The notes under the pieces: generated by a model
What the model saw: only the letters and a program-made list of their open reading frames with translations
Told to the model about the DNA's origin: nothing
Databases searched by the model: none
In this document: piece after piece, positions 36,792 to 46,880 of the stretch
Layout: each line of letters opens with the position of its first letter
How positions within the stretch are numbered: position 1 is the first letter of the stretch
Position numbers and translations under genes: made by a program
Assembly: GCA_963740205.1 (NCBI GenBank)
Contig: CAVUDD010000004.1
Location: 124,001-188,000 of the forward strand
Direction of reading: 5' to 3'
DNA from: UBA2137 sp963740205
GTDB lineage: Bacteria > Pseudomonadota > Alphaproteobacteria > Micavibrionales > Micavibrionaceae
Length of the DNA stretch: 64,000 bases

Positions 36792-38290
36792 TTGGCACTG
36801 CGTGGTGATGATGGAAATAATCTTCTAAGTGGTGGAAGTGGGAATGACACTCTTGAGGGGAATGACCCAGTAAGACCAGACCCCTTGGGAACTAATAGCG
36901 CGCTTGCTGGTCGTGCAGATTATGTCGATTTAACAGGGAATTACTACGCAAAAGCAAACAATGCTACTGGTGTTGTCACAATCTATGACACAGCCACAGA
37001 CGCTCTCGTGCAAACGATCACGCATGGCGGGCCTACAACAGACCAATTTGGAATACAAATCTCCATCAGTGGAGATAACATACTCATTGGCGCGCCGGGT
37101 GTTGATACTGGCTTTACAAATGAAGGGCGCGCATTTGTATATGATATTCCGACAGGAAACCTAGTACTTCAGATAAATAATCCTGATCCCGAAAGCTTAG
37201 AACGCTTTGCTGATAGTGTTGATCTTAATGGTGATTACGCTTTAATTGGTAGCCCAGAAAGTAATGACGGCGGATTTAATGACAGCGGTGCGGCATATGT
37301 GATTGAAGTTAGTACTGGTAACGTTATTCACACACTTTTTGATCCTACACCTGCAAGTAAAGAGTTCTTTGGTAGAGGCTGTTGCAATTAATGCAAATTA
37401 TATCGCTATTTCAGCGCCCGCCGATGCGGCGGCGGTTGATACAGGTAGTGTACATATCTATGACAGAGCAACAGGTAACTTACTACACAGTGTAAATAAC
37501 CCTAACGCAAATAATGAAGATTCATTTGGTAACGATATTGCTATGGATGGCGATTATTTGGTTGTTGGCGCAAAGCTTACGGACGTAGGAGCACAATCAG
37601 AAGCAGGTTTAGCATATGTTTACGACTTAAGTTCAGGCGATCTTTTGTACACGTTATCAAGCCCAAGTGTACAGGGTAGCTCTAGATTTGGTGATCATGT
37701 AGCCGTTAATGGGGATTATGCGCTTATAGGTTCTGGTAATGAAGTTGCAATTTTTGAAGTTTCTACAGGTACTCATCTGCATACTATTAAGGGCACATTT
37801 GGTAACGGAAAAAATATGGCCATAGAGGGTAATGAAATTATCATTGGCTCTTCAACAAATGCGTACATCTATCAAATCGATTTTGGTGATGCCGATACGT
37901 TGGTTGGTGGCGATGGTGATGATCAGCTCTTTGGTTTTTTTGGTGATGACCAGCTTATTGGTGGGGCCGGTAATGATACCCTTACTGGCGGTGCAGGTGC
38001 AGATCGCTTTGTTTTGGATATGGATCAAGACATAATTACAGACTTTAAGATCAGTGAAGGAGATATTCTTGACGTAAGTAACCTTCTAGTAGGATACGTC
38101 AGAGGCGTGAGCGATATTAATGATTTTGTTCAATTCGCAATTGCAGGAGGCAATGACTACGACGTACTTATAAGGTCTAACGGCTCAGGAGTTTTTTGGG
38201 ATACAGTTGCTAGAATAACGAGCACTGATGGGGCCCCAAATGCAACAACGTTGGAGTCTAATGGTCAATTAGACGGAACAATTGGCTCAA
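36792..38290 (+). repeat. Adhesin module A: RTX / FG-GAP propeller / RTX / secretion-target-like
   Basis: Begins with RTX nonapeptides (GDDGNNLLSGGSGNDTLEGND), then five or so propeller blades of about 55 residues with the pattern FG..VAI.G.Y..IGAP and VYDxxTGNLLHTL, then an RTX cluster (GGDGDDQLFG to GGAGADRFVLD, about 37900-38030) and a DFKISEGDILDVSNLL segment. One extra base near 37375 breaks the frame inside a blade. Confidence 0.8.
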
Positions 38291-38959
38291 TTTATTACAC
38301 ACCAACGGTTGAAACAAATGCAGGTGTAACGGTAGTTGAAGGTGCATCTGTTACAATTACAAATGCGATGTTGGCGTCATCCGATTTTGATTCAACGGAT
38401 GCAAATCTGACATATATTCTTAATACAGAGCTATCAGAAGGCCAGCTTGAACTTACAACCAATCCTGGCGTGGCTATTACTAGTTTTACGCAAGATGATG
38501 TGGATAATAACCGTGTTGTTCTTGTTCACGATGGTGGCGAAAGTCTAAGCGATAGTCTTGATTTAACTGTGACTGATGGAACAACTGGCGAGCGTATTAC
38601 CTTTAATGTCACGGTCACACCTGTTGATGACGCACCGACATTGGATACGAATGCTGGAGTGACTGTCGTCGAGGGCTCTACAACGACAATTACGACAGCG
38701 ATGTTGGACACAAGTGACGTTGATACAGCAGACGCGAACATTGATTACACAGTCACAAGCGCACCTGCAGATGGTCAGTTAGAACTTACAACGAATGTTG
38801 GTGTTGCGATTACGACCTTTACGCAAGATGATCTGAACAATAACCGTGTTGTTTATGTGCATGGCGGACCAGTTGATGCGGCAGACAGTTTTGACTTCAC
38901 AGTGTCGTGATGGAACAACAACGCTCGGTACAGCGACTTTCAATATAACGGTAACACCT

Positions 38960-40450
38960 CCACCATCGCTTTCTTTACAAGGTGATGATGGAAATGACTA
39001 TCTTGTCGGTGGTGCAGGAAACGATACAATCGAAGGTAATGATCCCGCGAGCCCAGATCCAATAAGTTTTTTCAATATTAACGATTCACACAAATCAGTT
39101 GATATCTCCACAGATTATTATGCGGTAGGTAAGGCGCTTGCTAATGGAGCAATTGGAGAAGTTGATATCTATGACAGGTCAACAGATGGGCTGGTTCGAA
39201 CTATTGCCAATCCAAACGCTGATAACGGCGCTTTTGGTCAAGATATGTCTATATCGGGTGGAAAAATACTTATTTCCGCACATGAGGCAAATATTGGCGG
39301 TACAGATGTAGGTGAAGCATACATTTTCGACATTGCTACGGGCAACTTACTTTATACGTTGACCAATCCTGAGCCCGATAATGGCGAAAGATTTGGTAAT
39401 GAAGTCTATATGGATGGTGATTATGCCATTGTCGCCAGTTTATGGAGTGACGACAATGGAGCTCAAGGTGGGCAGGCGTATGTTTATGATACCAATACAG
39501 GAAATTTATTGCACACCCTTGTTGACCCCGCCGCGTTCCCTGGGCAATTCGGATATGATGTTTCTATAGGTGGCGGTAAAGCCTTCATTAGTACCTTGAC
39601 CACGGAAGTGCAGGCTTATGACCTAGCCACGGGTAATCTTTTAAATACATTTACTTATCCAGGTGTGGACGGCAGTAGTAGCTTCGGAACAGCTGTTGCA
39701 GCCAATAATCAATACGTCATGATTGGCGCTCGTGCGGATGATATAGATTCTGTCGCAAGTGCAGGTAAAGTTTATGTCTATGACGCGAATTCATATGTAT
39801 TGCTACACACAATTGATAGCCCTTCAATCGAGAGCAGTGAGGGTTTTGGCCACGCTATGGCTATTGATACAAATTATGCAGTCATACTCTCTGAACAAGA
39901 AATATTGATATACGATATCAGTACTGGCTCATTACAACATACTATAGTGAGAGATTCACCAAATACGTCTCACACTACACAAGGCAATACAGTTTCTATT
40001 GAAGGTAACGAAATCATTGTGAGTGATGGAAACTTTGGTTCAAGGGCAAGGGTATATCAATTTGATTTTACAGATGCCGATGTTCTCGTTGGAGGTGATG
40101 GCGATGACACGATTTATGGTTTGTACGGAAATGATGTTTTGTATGGAGGAGCTGGTATAGATGCTCTTGATGGAGGTGATGGTGCAGATAGGTATATTAT
40201 TGATTTGGTGGGTTTAGGTAACATTGATGGAATAGTGTTTGATCAAAGTCAGGGAGATATTATTGATGTAAGTCACATACTCCAAGGCTATATTCGTGGA
40301 ACAAGCGATATCAATGACTTTGTTCAACTTTTGGATCAGGGTGGTAATGTCTATCATTTATATCTAGATATAGACGGTATTGATGGTGGAACTAATTTTG
40401 AAATAGCAGGCATTGTTGTAGCGACTTCTGCGTTGACAGTTTCTGGCACT
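38960..40450 (+). repeat. Adhesin module B: second RTX / propeller / RTX copy
   Basis: Same order as module A: GDDGNDYLVGGAGNDTIEGND, propeller blades (FGQDMSISGGKILIS, FGYDVSIGGGKAFIS, FGHAMAIDTNYAVIL), RTX cluster (GGDGDDTIYG to GGDGADRYIID, about 40090-40205) and DQSQGDIIDVSHILQG. The frame is intact for 1.4 kb, unlike the flanking regions. Confidence 0.8.
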
Positions 40451-40459
40451 TGAGGCTTC

Positions 40460-42053
40460 CGGTCAAATCGATGGAACATTTGAAGGTTTCGTTGGTGGTC
40501 TAGGTAATAATATCCTCTATGGCTTTGCTGGTAACGATATTATTCAGGGGAGTAATCCAGCTGCGCCTAATCCGATAACATTATTATCAACGCAAACGGA
40601 CCCGGATGGTCAATATAGTGTTTTAGAGTGTTTCAATTACGGATGATTATTATGCTGTAGGGAGTGATGGTGGCACATTTCAGGAAACTGGCGCAGTTTA
40701 TATTTACGATGCTTCACAAACTTTATTTATAACTATAAACGATCCTCTTCTTTCAGGTTCTGAATTCGGTAATAGTGTTGCAATTGGTGGAAATATATGT
40801 TGTTGGCGCGTTTAATGACGATACTGGTGGGACAAAACGGTCATGCATATATTTATGATATTACAACAGGAAACTTATTCACACCTTAAATAATCCTGCT
40901 CCAAATGAGACAGATGATTTGGTTATTCTGTTGACATGACGGTAATAATAATTGTGGGTGCCCTATTGACGATACATGGGCACTTAATGGCGGTTCAGCT
41001 TATGTCTTTGATGTGGCTACAGGAAATCTAGTTTTTACTTTTACAAACCCTAATCCAGTTGAATAATGTTTGGCCAGTGAAGTTGCATTGGATGGAGATT
41101 ATGCAATTATTGGTGAGGGAAATGGAGACGCATTCCAAATATGGGATTTGATAACAGGTGCTATTTCAGGAAATCACTAAATCCACTTCTCTGATCCTAT
41201 GGTAAGGGTTTGGCGAAAAGTTCGATATTGATGGTAATTATGCAATTGTAGGGCTGAGGGCAATTGATACCTCTGATCCAGCAAGTGATGGTTCAGCCTA
41301 TATTTATGATATTACAGACTGGAAACCTAGTACATACACTTAAAAACCCTACCTCAGGTGGTTAATGATCAATTTGGTTCTTATGTAGCTATTAGTGGTG
41401 GCTATGCGGTAGTCAGTGCTATTGGCGATGATGTTCAAGCTTTTGATCGTGGAGCAGCTTATATTTATGACGTTAAGCACAGGTAATTTATTCCATACTT
41501 TATACGACACTCAGGCGTGGGAACTTCGGAAGTTCAGTGGCAATTGAGGGTACACTGTGGTAGGACAATTAACGGTAATGTAGTTAGCAGGTGGGCAAGA
41601 TAGCGGTAGGCATCTAACTTTCCAAATTGATTTTGGTGATGCGGATATTCTTTATGGTGGAGCTGGAGATGACACATCTTTATGGTCTTTATGGTGATGA
41701 TGAACTTCACGGAGAAGTAGGTGCAGACAGCTTAATTGGAGGTCAGGGCTCTGACCGCTTTGTGTTTGAAATCTGCAAGCGTTTTTGATGCTGTGGATAC
41801 GTATATTGATTTGCCGTAGTCTGAAGGTGATATTATTGACATTAGTGATGTTCTGACTGGCTATACACGCGGTGTAAGTGACATTAATGATTTCGTTCGT
41901 TTTGTTGACAGTGGTGCTGATACGACCATGGAAATTGATGTGGATGGTGCGGCAAATGGTGTTAATTATCAGGCAGCGGCAATTATTATTAATGGTGCGG
42001 GATTGAACGTCACCACTCTTGAAGGTACTGGTCAACTTGACGCCACTCTCTAA
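40460..42053 (+). repeat. Adhesin module C: C-terminal copy, heavily broken
   Basis: Same order as modules A and B, but with a frame change about every 60-150 bases. Pieces readable in alternating frames include GLGNNILYGFAGNDIIQG, TDDYYAVGSDGG, YIYDITTGNL, RTX motifs near 41645-41760 (YGGAGDDT, LYGLYGDDELHG) and SEGDIIDISDVLTGYTRG, ending with TTLEGTGQLDATL before TAA. It is the presumed type I secretion signal end. Confidence 0.75.
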
Positions 42054-42161
42054 GTCTATCTTATGCCGTCTTTTTCCTTGATTTTACTTCACTTATTTGG
42101 TTAATAGAGCCACCGACACCCCTGGAGGTCGGGAATTTAACCAACTAAGAGGAGTATCCCT

Positions 42162-42878
42162 ATGTCTGCAAAGAATAGATATCAACTGGATGCGCAACCT
42201 CGAGATCGAGCCGGTAAGGGGGTCGCTCGTGCATTGCGCAGAGAAAATTTAATACCATCCGTAGTCTACGGAGATAACAAAGAACCGATTCTGGTTTCCC
42301 TTACGGAAAAGGAAATCACGCTTCAGTACCACAAAGGTCACTTGTTCACGAATTTGTGTGAATTGAAAGTCGGTAACGATGACCACCTTGTGCTTGCGCG
42401 TGATGTGCAAACTCACCCAGTGAGCGATCGTGTTCTTCACGTAGATTTCTTGCGAGTAACACCAAAAACTAAAATCGCCGTTAACATTCCATTGAACTTC
42501 ATTAATGAAGAAGAGTCAGTCGGAATGCGTGATGAAAAAGGTATTTTGAACGTTGTGCGTCACTCAATTGAATTGCTATGTAGCGCAACCAACATTCCTG
42601 AAGCTGTAGACGTTGATCTTACTGGCCTTGAAATTGGTGGTTCAGTGAAATTGTCAAATGCGAAACTTCCTGATGGAACGAAGCCTATCATTGACGATCG
42701 TGACTTTACGCTTGCAACATTGGTTGCACCGAAAACTGCTGCAGAAGAAGAGGCTGAAGAGGCCGAAGCTGCTGAGGGCGAAGAAGGTGAAGCTGCCGAT
42801 GGTGAAGAAGGCGAAGGCGCAGCCAAAGAAGGCTCCGCTGATACAGGCGCTGAAAAAATCGAAGGCGATGACGCTTAA
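42162..42878 (+). CDS. rplY: 50S ribosomal protein L25 (Ctc/TL5 type)
   Basis: 5S rRNA-binding ribosomal protein. Residues 1-95 are the L25 domain (RDRAGKGVARALRRENLIPSVVYGD), followed by the TL5 C-terminal beta domain (VDVDLTGLEIGGSVKLS) and an acidic, Ala/Glu/Gly-rich tail usual in alphaproteobacterial long forms. Length 238. Strong ribosome site AGAGGAG. A small imperfect hairpin (CCGAC 42113-42117 with GTCGG 42128-42132) lies in its leader. Confidence 0.96.
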   Translation: MSAKNRYQLDAQPRDRAGKGVARALRRENLIPSVVYGDNKEPILVSLTEKEITLQYHKGHLFTNLCELKVGNDDHLVLARDVQTHPVSDRVLHVDFLRVTPKTKIAVNIPLNFINEEESVGMRDEKGILNVVRHSIELLCSATNIPEAVDVDLTGLEIGGSVKLSNAKLPDGTKPIIDDRDFTLATLVAPKTAAEEEAEEAEAAEGEEGEAADGEEGEGAAKEGSADTGAEKIEGDDA

Positions 42879-42892
42879 TTATAAATTCTTGT

Positions 42893-42926
42893 GATATGAG
42901 GGATAGAACATGAAATCCCTCATATC
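42893..42926 (+). terminator. Perfect 12-bp hairpin between rplY and pth
   Basis: GATATGAGGGAT (42893-42904) pairs without mismatch with ATCCCTCATATC (42915-42926) around a 10-base loop, followed by GCTATTTTC. It lies 15 bases after the rplY stop and 50 bases before the chosen pth ATG. Likely an attenuating terminator or RNA-stabilising structure that sets a different level of L25 and Pth. An ATG inside its loop (42910) is in frame with pth but would be sequestered. Confidence 0.7.
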
Positions 42927-42975
42927 GCTATTTTCAAATTTCAAACGTCCTGAACATAAAAAAGAGGACAGTCCT

Positions 42976-43567
42976 ATGCTCCTTTTTGTTGGACTTGGAA
43001 ACCCCGGATCACAATACGATAATAACCGTCACAATATTGGCTTTATGGCTATTGATGCTATTACGAATGATATTGGAGGCCTATCGTTTCGTAATAAATT
43101 TAGTGGAAATTACGTAGAGACAACAATCTCTGGTGTCAAAGTAGGGTTACTTAAACCTGAAACTTTTATGAATGAGTTCAGGCCAATCCGTTGGAAAAGC
43201 AGTAAAATTTTACAAGCTCAATTCGGAACAGGTCGTAGTGTTTCATGATGAACTTGATCTTGAGCCTGGTAAGGTGAGATTAAAAGATGGTGGTGGCCAT
43301 GCGGGGCATAATGGCCTGCGCTCAATTGAGGCACATCTAGGAACAAAAGAATATAAGCGTGTGCGCTTGGGGATAGGTCATCCAGGTGATAAAAACCGTG
43401 TTAAGACTTATGTGCTTAATGATTTTGCAAAGGTTGAACAGCCTGTTTTTGAGGCGTTAATAAATTCTGTTGCCAAGCATATTGCCTTATTGGCAAAAGG
43501 TAACGAGAGTGATTTTATGAGTAAGGTTGCAAGTGATGTTGCACATGTTAAGGGAGATACAAAGTAA
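42976..43567 (+). CDS. pth: Peptidyl-tRNA hydrolase (one-base frameshift)
   Basis: Recycles peptidyl-tRNA released from stalled ribosomes. Start at the ATG at 42976, with GAGGA seven bases upstream, giving the usual LLFVGLGNPGSQYDNNRHNIGF N-terminus including the catalytic His. The frame breaks right after KPETFMN: the conserved SGQSVGKAVKFYKL continues in the +1 frame. Removing one base near 43174 (in AATGAGTTC) gives MNSSGQSVG, matching the family residue for residue, and a 196-residue enzyme. The later motifs FHDELDLEPGKVRLKDGGGHAGHNGLRS are intact. Essential gene, so most probably a sequencing insertion. Confidence 0.93.
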
Positions 43568-44668
43568 TGGGTTTTAATTGTGGAATTGTTGGATTGCCCA
43601 ACGTTGGTAAATCAACATTATTTAATGCGTTGACACAAACTGCAGCAGCACAAGCGGCAAACTTTCCGTTTTGCACAATCGAGCCAAATATCGGCAAGGT
43701 TGGCGTGCCTGATGAGCGTTTGGACAAGATTGCAGGCGTTGCTAAATCTGCCAAAATTATTCCAACTCAATTGGAATTTGTTGATATTGCTGGTCTTGTG
43801 CGCGGAGCAAGTAAAGGTGAGGGGCTTGGTAACCAATTTCTTGGTAACATCCGTGAAACTCACGCGATTGTTCACGTCCTTCGTTGTTTCGAGGATGGCG
43901 ACATTACCCATGTCGAGGGTTCTGTTGATCCTGTGCGAGATGCCGAAACGATTGAGACTGAACTTCTGATTTCTGACATGGAAAGTCTGGAGCGACAAAT
44001 ACAGAATTTGTCACGTAAGGCCAAATCGGGTGATAAGGATATCAAGGCTCAACTGGAATTAATGACTGCTGTGAAGGCTGTTCTTGATGAAGGAAAGCCT
44101 GCGCGTACTTATGAGGCCTCCGATGATATGCACAAATATTTTAAATCTCTGCAACTTCTGACGTCTAAACCAATTCTTTATGTATGTAACGTATCCGAAG
44201 ATGATGCGGCAACGGGTAACGCGATGAGTGAGGCCGTTCAAAAAATGGCCACCGAACAAAATGCAGAATGCGTTGTGATAAGTGCTGCTATCGAGGCGGA
44301 GATCGCGCAACTTGATGATGAGGCACGACAAAAAAGAACTGCTTGAATCTTTGGGATTGGAGGAGCCAGGTTTGAACAAAATTATTCGTGCAGGATACAA
44401 GCTTTTAAACCTAAAAACCTATTTCACGGCAGGACCAAAAGAGTCGCGCGCATGGACAATCACCGATGGCATGAAAGCTCCCCAAGCGGCAGGCGTTATT
44501 CATACCGATTTTGAAAAAGGCTTTATCCGTGCAGAGACAATTGCATATCCTGATTTCATTACCTGTAACGGTGAAGTTGGAGCAAAAGAGGCGGGTAAAA
44601 TGCGCTCCGAAGGTAAAGAATATGTCGTCAAAGACGGCGATATCCTACTGTTCAGATTTAACAATTAG
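43567..44668 (+). CDS. ychF: Ribosome-associated ATPase YchF/EngD (one-base frameshift)
   Basis: OBG-family P-loop NTPase that prefers ATP. G1 motif GLPNVGKSTLFNAL at residues 8-21, DIAGLVRGASKGEGLGNQFL (G3), then the TGS-containing C-terminus (GLEEPGLNKIIRAGYKLLNL, YFTAGPKESRAW, GAKEAGKMRSEGKEY). The first frame stops at 44344; the second takes over upstream of it. A run of six A at 44330-44335 reads correctly as five, giving DDEARQKELLESLG and a 366-residue protein, the standard size. Overlaps the pth stop by one base, so prs/rplY/pth/ychF order is kept. Confidence 0.93.
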
Positions 44669-44743
44669 AACATAACCTAAAAAATTATCTTGTTTCTCGT
44701 ATAGCAGTTATGTATAGCTGTTAGAAGAAACAAGGAAATTGCT

Positions 44744-44899
44744 GTGCAAAATCAAAATCACATATGTGCGCAAAATACTGCGCTTTATCCTGCCTCGAGA
44801 GAGATTGCAGGTGGATACGTGTTTGGATTCAGAGACGCAATTTACTCCAAAAACACCCCTCAAATTGGGAACACAGTTTACAAAAACAAGCTGCATTAG
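44744..44899 (+). CDS. Possible 51-aa small protein
   Basis: A GTG start at 44744 follows AAGGAAA by six to eight bases and opens a 51-residue frame ending at TAG 44899, with ordinary soluble composition (MQNQNHICAQNTALY..., ...TPQIGNTVYKNKLH). A different frame over the same bases is also open (63 residues from a TTG at 44739) but is Cys/Arg/Leu-rich and less protein-like. No family recognised; may be chance. Confidence 0.3.
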   Translation: MQNQNHICAQNTALYPASREIAGGYVFGFRDAIYSKNTPQIGNTVYKNKLH

Positions 44900-44908
44900 A
44901 TCTTTCTT

Positions 44909-44933
44909 CTGTCAGCTTTCAATAGGCTGACAG
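44909..44933. terminator. Inverted repeat, possible terminator
   Basis: CTGTCAGC (44909-44916) pairs perfectly with GCTGACAG (44926-44933), 9-base loop. It follows the possible small ORF by 10 bases. There is no clear U-run afterward, so it may instead be an operator for the ABC gene that starts 69 bases downstream. Confidence 0.4.
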
Positions 44934-45001
44934 AGTATTCTTCAAAACATAAAAGAACCCTGTTTGCTTATTAAATTTAAAAAATAATAAGGCGAATAGT
45001 G

Positions 45002-46780
45002 ATGTTTAAATCAGAAAAAAAAGTAACATATAAAGATATAGCTCTGTTTAGTTGGAGCTATTGGAAACGACGCAAAAAACTGGGGTTTGTTGCGATATTC
45101 CTTATCATGCTCTCAACGGCGTTCGATGTTTTTATTCCTGTCCTATCAGGGAAAATCGTTGATGCGTTTACTCTGCCTGTCGAGGTGGGGAGTAAGGACG
45201 TTATTGACGCGATATCCTTGTTCCTGTTGGCGGTTTTCCTAGTTTACACAACGCGTTGGGTCGCATTCCAGTTTTATAACACTTACGAATGCTATTCCAT
45301 GCGCGATGTGTTGAAGGATGCTTTGCACAAGGTGCAGAACTTTTCGACTGTATGGCACAGCAATAATTTCTCTGGCGGAACCGTGCGTAAAATTACGCGT
45401 GCGAGAACAGCATTCGAGGTTTTCGAGGACAGACTTTTTATCAATCTCATCCCTGCGCTGATTATCATGTTTGGCGTAACTGCAATGCTATATCAGGCTT
45501 TGCCAAGTGTCGGATTGTACATTCTTGTGCTGTCTCTTGCCTATGTGGGATTTAGTGTCTGGGCCTCTCTGAAGTTCCTAGCGCCAAGATATACCGTGTC
45601 CTCGTCTGCGGATACACGCATTGGTGCGCATTTGTCCGATGTCATTACAGGTAACCAGACTGTGAAGGCGTTTGGCGGTGAGGGAAGAGAAAACGAGACT
45701 TTCTCCGGTATTGCCGAGAACTGGCGCACTAAGACAACCCATGCCTATCGTTTTGCTGGTTGCGTTGATTATGTGCGTGACCTTGGTCGCTTGGCAATGA
45801 TTGCCGGGATGTTAGGGTTGACCTATATGCTATGGCTGAAAGGTGAGGCAACACCGGGTAATATTACTTTGGTGATTACCTCTTATTTCATCATAAGTGG
45901 TTACCTCAGGGATATTGGTCGCCAAGTTGCCGATATGCAGAAAGCCATTAGTGATATGGAAGACGTTGTCTGGTATTGGAAAACCGATGTTGCCGTAAAG
46001 GACAAATCAGAGGCAAACGAGTTGCAAGCGAAACTAGGAGAGGTTGTTTTTGACAAAGTAACTTTCTCCTATGGCGTGGACAGCTCTGCCATTTACGATG
46101 ATTTCTCTATTGCGATTAAGGCAGGCGAAAAAGTTGCTTTGGTTGGTCATTCTGGCTCGGGTAAATCAACATTCGTAAAGCTTTTGCAACGACTTTATGA
46201 CGTCAACAGAGGTGAAATCCGTATTGATGGGCAAAATATCGCTGATGTGACGCAACGCTCTTTGCGTAAATCCATAGCACTTGTCCCACAGGAGCCAATC
46301 CTGTTTCACCGCTCGCTGTTTGATAATATTGCCTATGGTAATGAACATGCCACCAAGGAAGATGTGGTTGAGGCAGCAAAAAAAGCCTATGCCCATGATT
46401 TCATAAAGTCTCTTCCGCATGGCTATGACACGCTTGTGGGTGAGCGCGGTGTGAAATTATCGGGTGGTGAGCGTCAACGCGTGGCACTTGCACGTGCGAT
46501 TTTGTCCGATGCAACGATCCTGATACTGGACGAGGCGACCTCGGCTTTGGACTCTGTGTCTGAACATTATATCCAGTTGGCGTTGAAAGAATTGATGAAA
46601 GGGCGGACAACAATCACGATTGCGCATCGTCTCTCAACAATTAAGGATGCCGACCGTATTCTTGTCTTTCACGAGGGTAAAGTGGCAGAACAAGGCAGGC
46701 ACGAAGAATTGCTAAAGAATGAAGGTTCTCATTACAAGCAATTATATGATGTACAGGTCTTGGGTTTTATAGGTGAGTAA
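45002..46780 (+). CDS. ABC exporter, fused membrane and ATPase domains
   Basis: Half-size exporter (592 residues from the ATG at 45002, AAGGCG upstream), presumably a homodimer in the inner membrane. Residues 1-330 hold six transmembrane helices of the type I exporter fold. The ATPase follows: Walker A ALVGHSGSGKSTFVKLL, Q-loop LVPQEPILFH, signature KLSGGERQRVALARA, Walker B ATILILDEATSALDS and switch His TIAHRLST. The pattern is MsbA/Atm1-like; the substrate cannot be read from sequence. It is monocistronic, followed by a strong terminator. It is not obviously the type I secretion ABC partner of the adhesin, since it lacks a C39-like N-terminus and no membrane-fusion gene is adjacent. Confidence 0.92.
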   Translation: MFKSEKKVTYKDIALFSWSYWKRRKKLGFVAIFLIMLSTAFDVFIPVLSGKIVDAFTLPVEVGSKDVIDAISLFLLAVFLVYTTRWVAFQFYNTYECYSMRDVLKDALHKVQNFSTVWHSNNFSGGTVRKITRARTAFEVFEDRLFINLIPALIIMFGVTAMLYQALPSVGLYILVLSLAYVGFSVWASLKFLAPRYTVSSSADTRIGAHLSDVITGNQTVKAFGGEGRENETFSGIAENWRTKTTHAYRFAGCVDYVRDLGRLAMIAGMLGLTYMLWLKGEATPGNITLVITSYFIISGYLRDIGRQVADMQKAISDMEDVVWYWKTDVAVKDKSEANELQAKLGEVVFDKVTFSYGVDSSAIYDDFSIAIKAGEKVALVGHSGSGKSTFVKLLQRLYDVNRGEIRIDGQNIADVTQRSLRKSIALVPQEPILFHRSLFDNIAYGNEHATKEDVVEAAKKAYAHDFIKSLPHGYDTLVGERGVKLSGGERQRVALARAILSDATILILDEATSALDSVSEHYIQLALKELMKGRTTITIAHRLSTIKDADRILVFHEGKVAEQGRHEELLKNEGSHYKQLYDVQVLGFIGE

Positions 46781-46785
46781 TGTTT

Positions 46786-46814
46786 AAAGGCAACGCTGTA
46801 CAGGCGTTGCCTTT
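46786..46814 (+). terminator. Intrinsic terminator of the ABC exporter gene
   Basis: AAAGGCAACGC (46786-46796) pairs perfectly with GCGTTGCCTTT (46804-46814), 7-base loop, six bases after the stop. Confidence 0.85.
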
Positions 46815-46880
46815 GAGCTGTGTATCAGATTATAGTTATTGAAAATATGATGGAGTATTTAGGTTTAATTATTAAAAACT

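Larger units (their letters stand above)
33037..42053 (+). pseudogene. Giant type-I-secreted RTX adhesin, cadherin-like and FG-GAP repeats; many indels
   Basis: One ~9 kb gene (about 3,000 residues if repaired). The first ~205 residues are acidic with no signal peptide, as in type I secretion substrates. Then come 112-residue cadherin/CSPG-like repeats (SLDTNAGVTVAEGSTTTI, FTQDDLNNNRVVYVHDGS, FDFTVSDGTTTL), and three modules of RTX calcium motifs (GGDGDDQLFG, GGAGNDTLTGG), an FG-GAP-type propeller, more RTX, and a segment like the secretion target of RTX proteins (GDILDVSNLL, SDINDFVQF). The last codons at 42036-42053 end in TAA. Frames change near 33750-33940, 34338-34445, 34613-34790, 35570-35760, 36571, 37375, 38906, 40451 and about ten times after 40600. 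Repeat alignment shows mainly one-base insertions. I start at the ATG at 33037; TTG at 33025 is possible. Either an unpolished assembly or a decaying gene. Confidence 0.85.
44669..44998. other. 330-base spacer between ychF and the ABC exporter
   Basis: Contains a possible small ORF (44744-44899) and an inverted repeat (44909-44933). An imperfect direct repeat, TATAGCAGTTATG then TATAGCTGTTAGA, lies near 44701-44724. No RNA gene recognised. Confidence 0.5.

Noticed and set aside
42910..42975. Longer pth start adding 22 residues
   Set aside because: The ATG lies in the loop of a perfect hairpin and the family N-terminus begins at 42976 with its own GAGGA site.
45002..46780. The ABC exporter as the type I secretion ATPase for the adhesin
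   Set aside because: No membrane-fusion protein or TolC gene nearby, a separate terminator, and an MsbA/Atm1-like pattern; no positive evidence.
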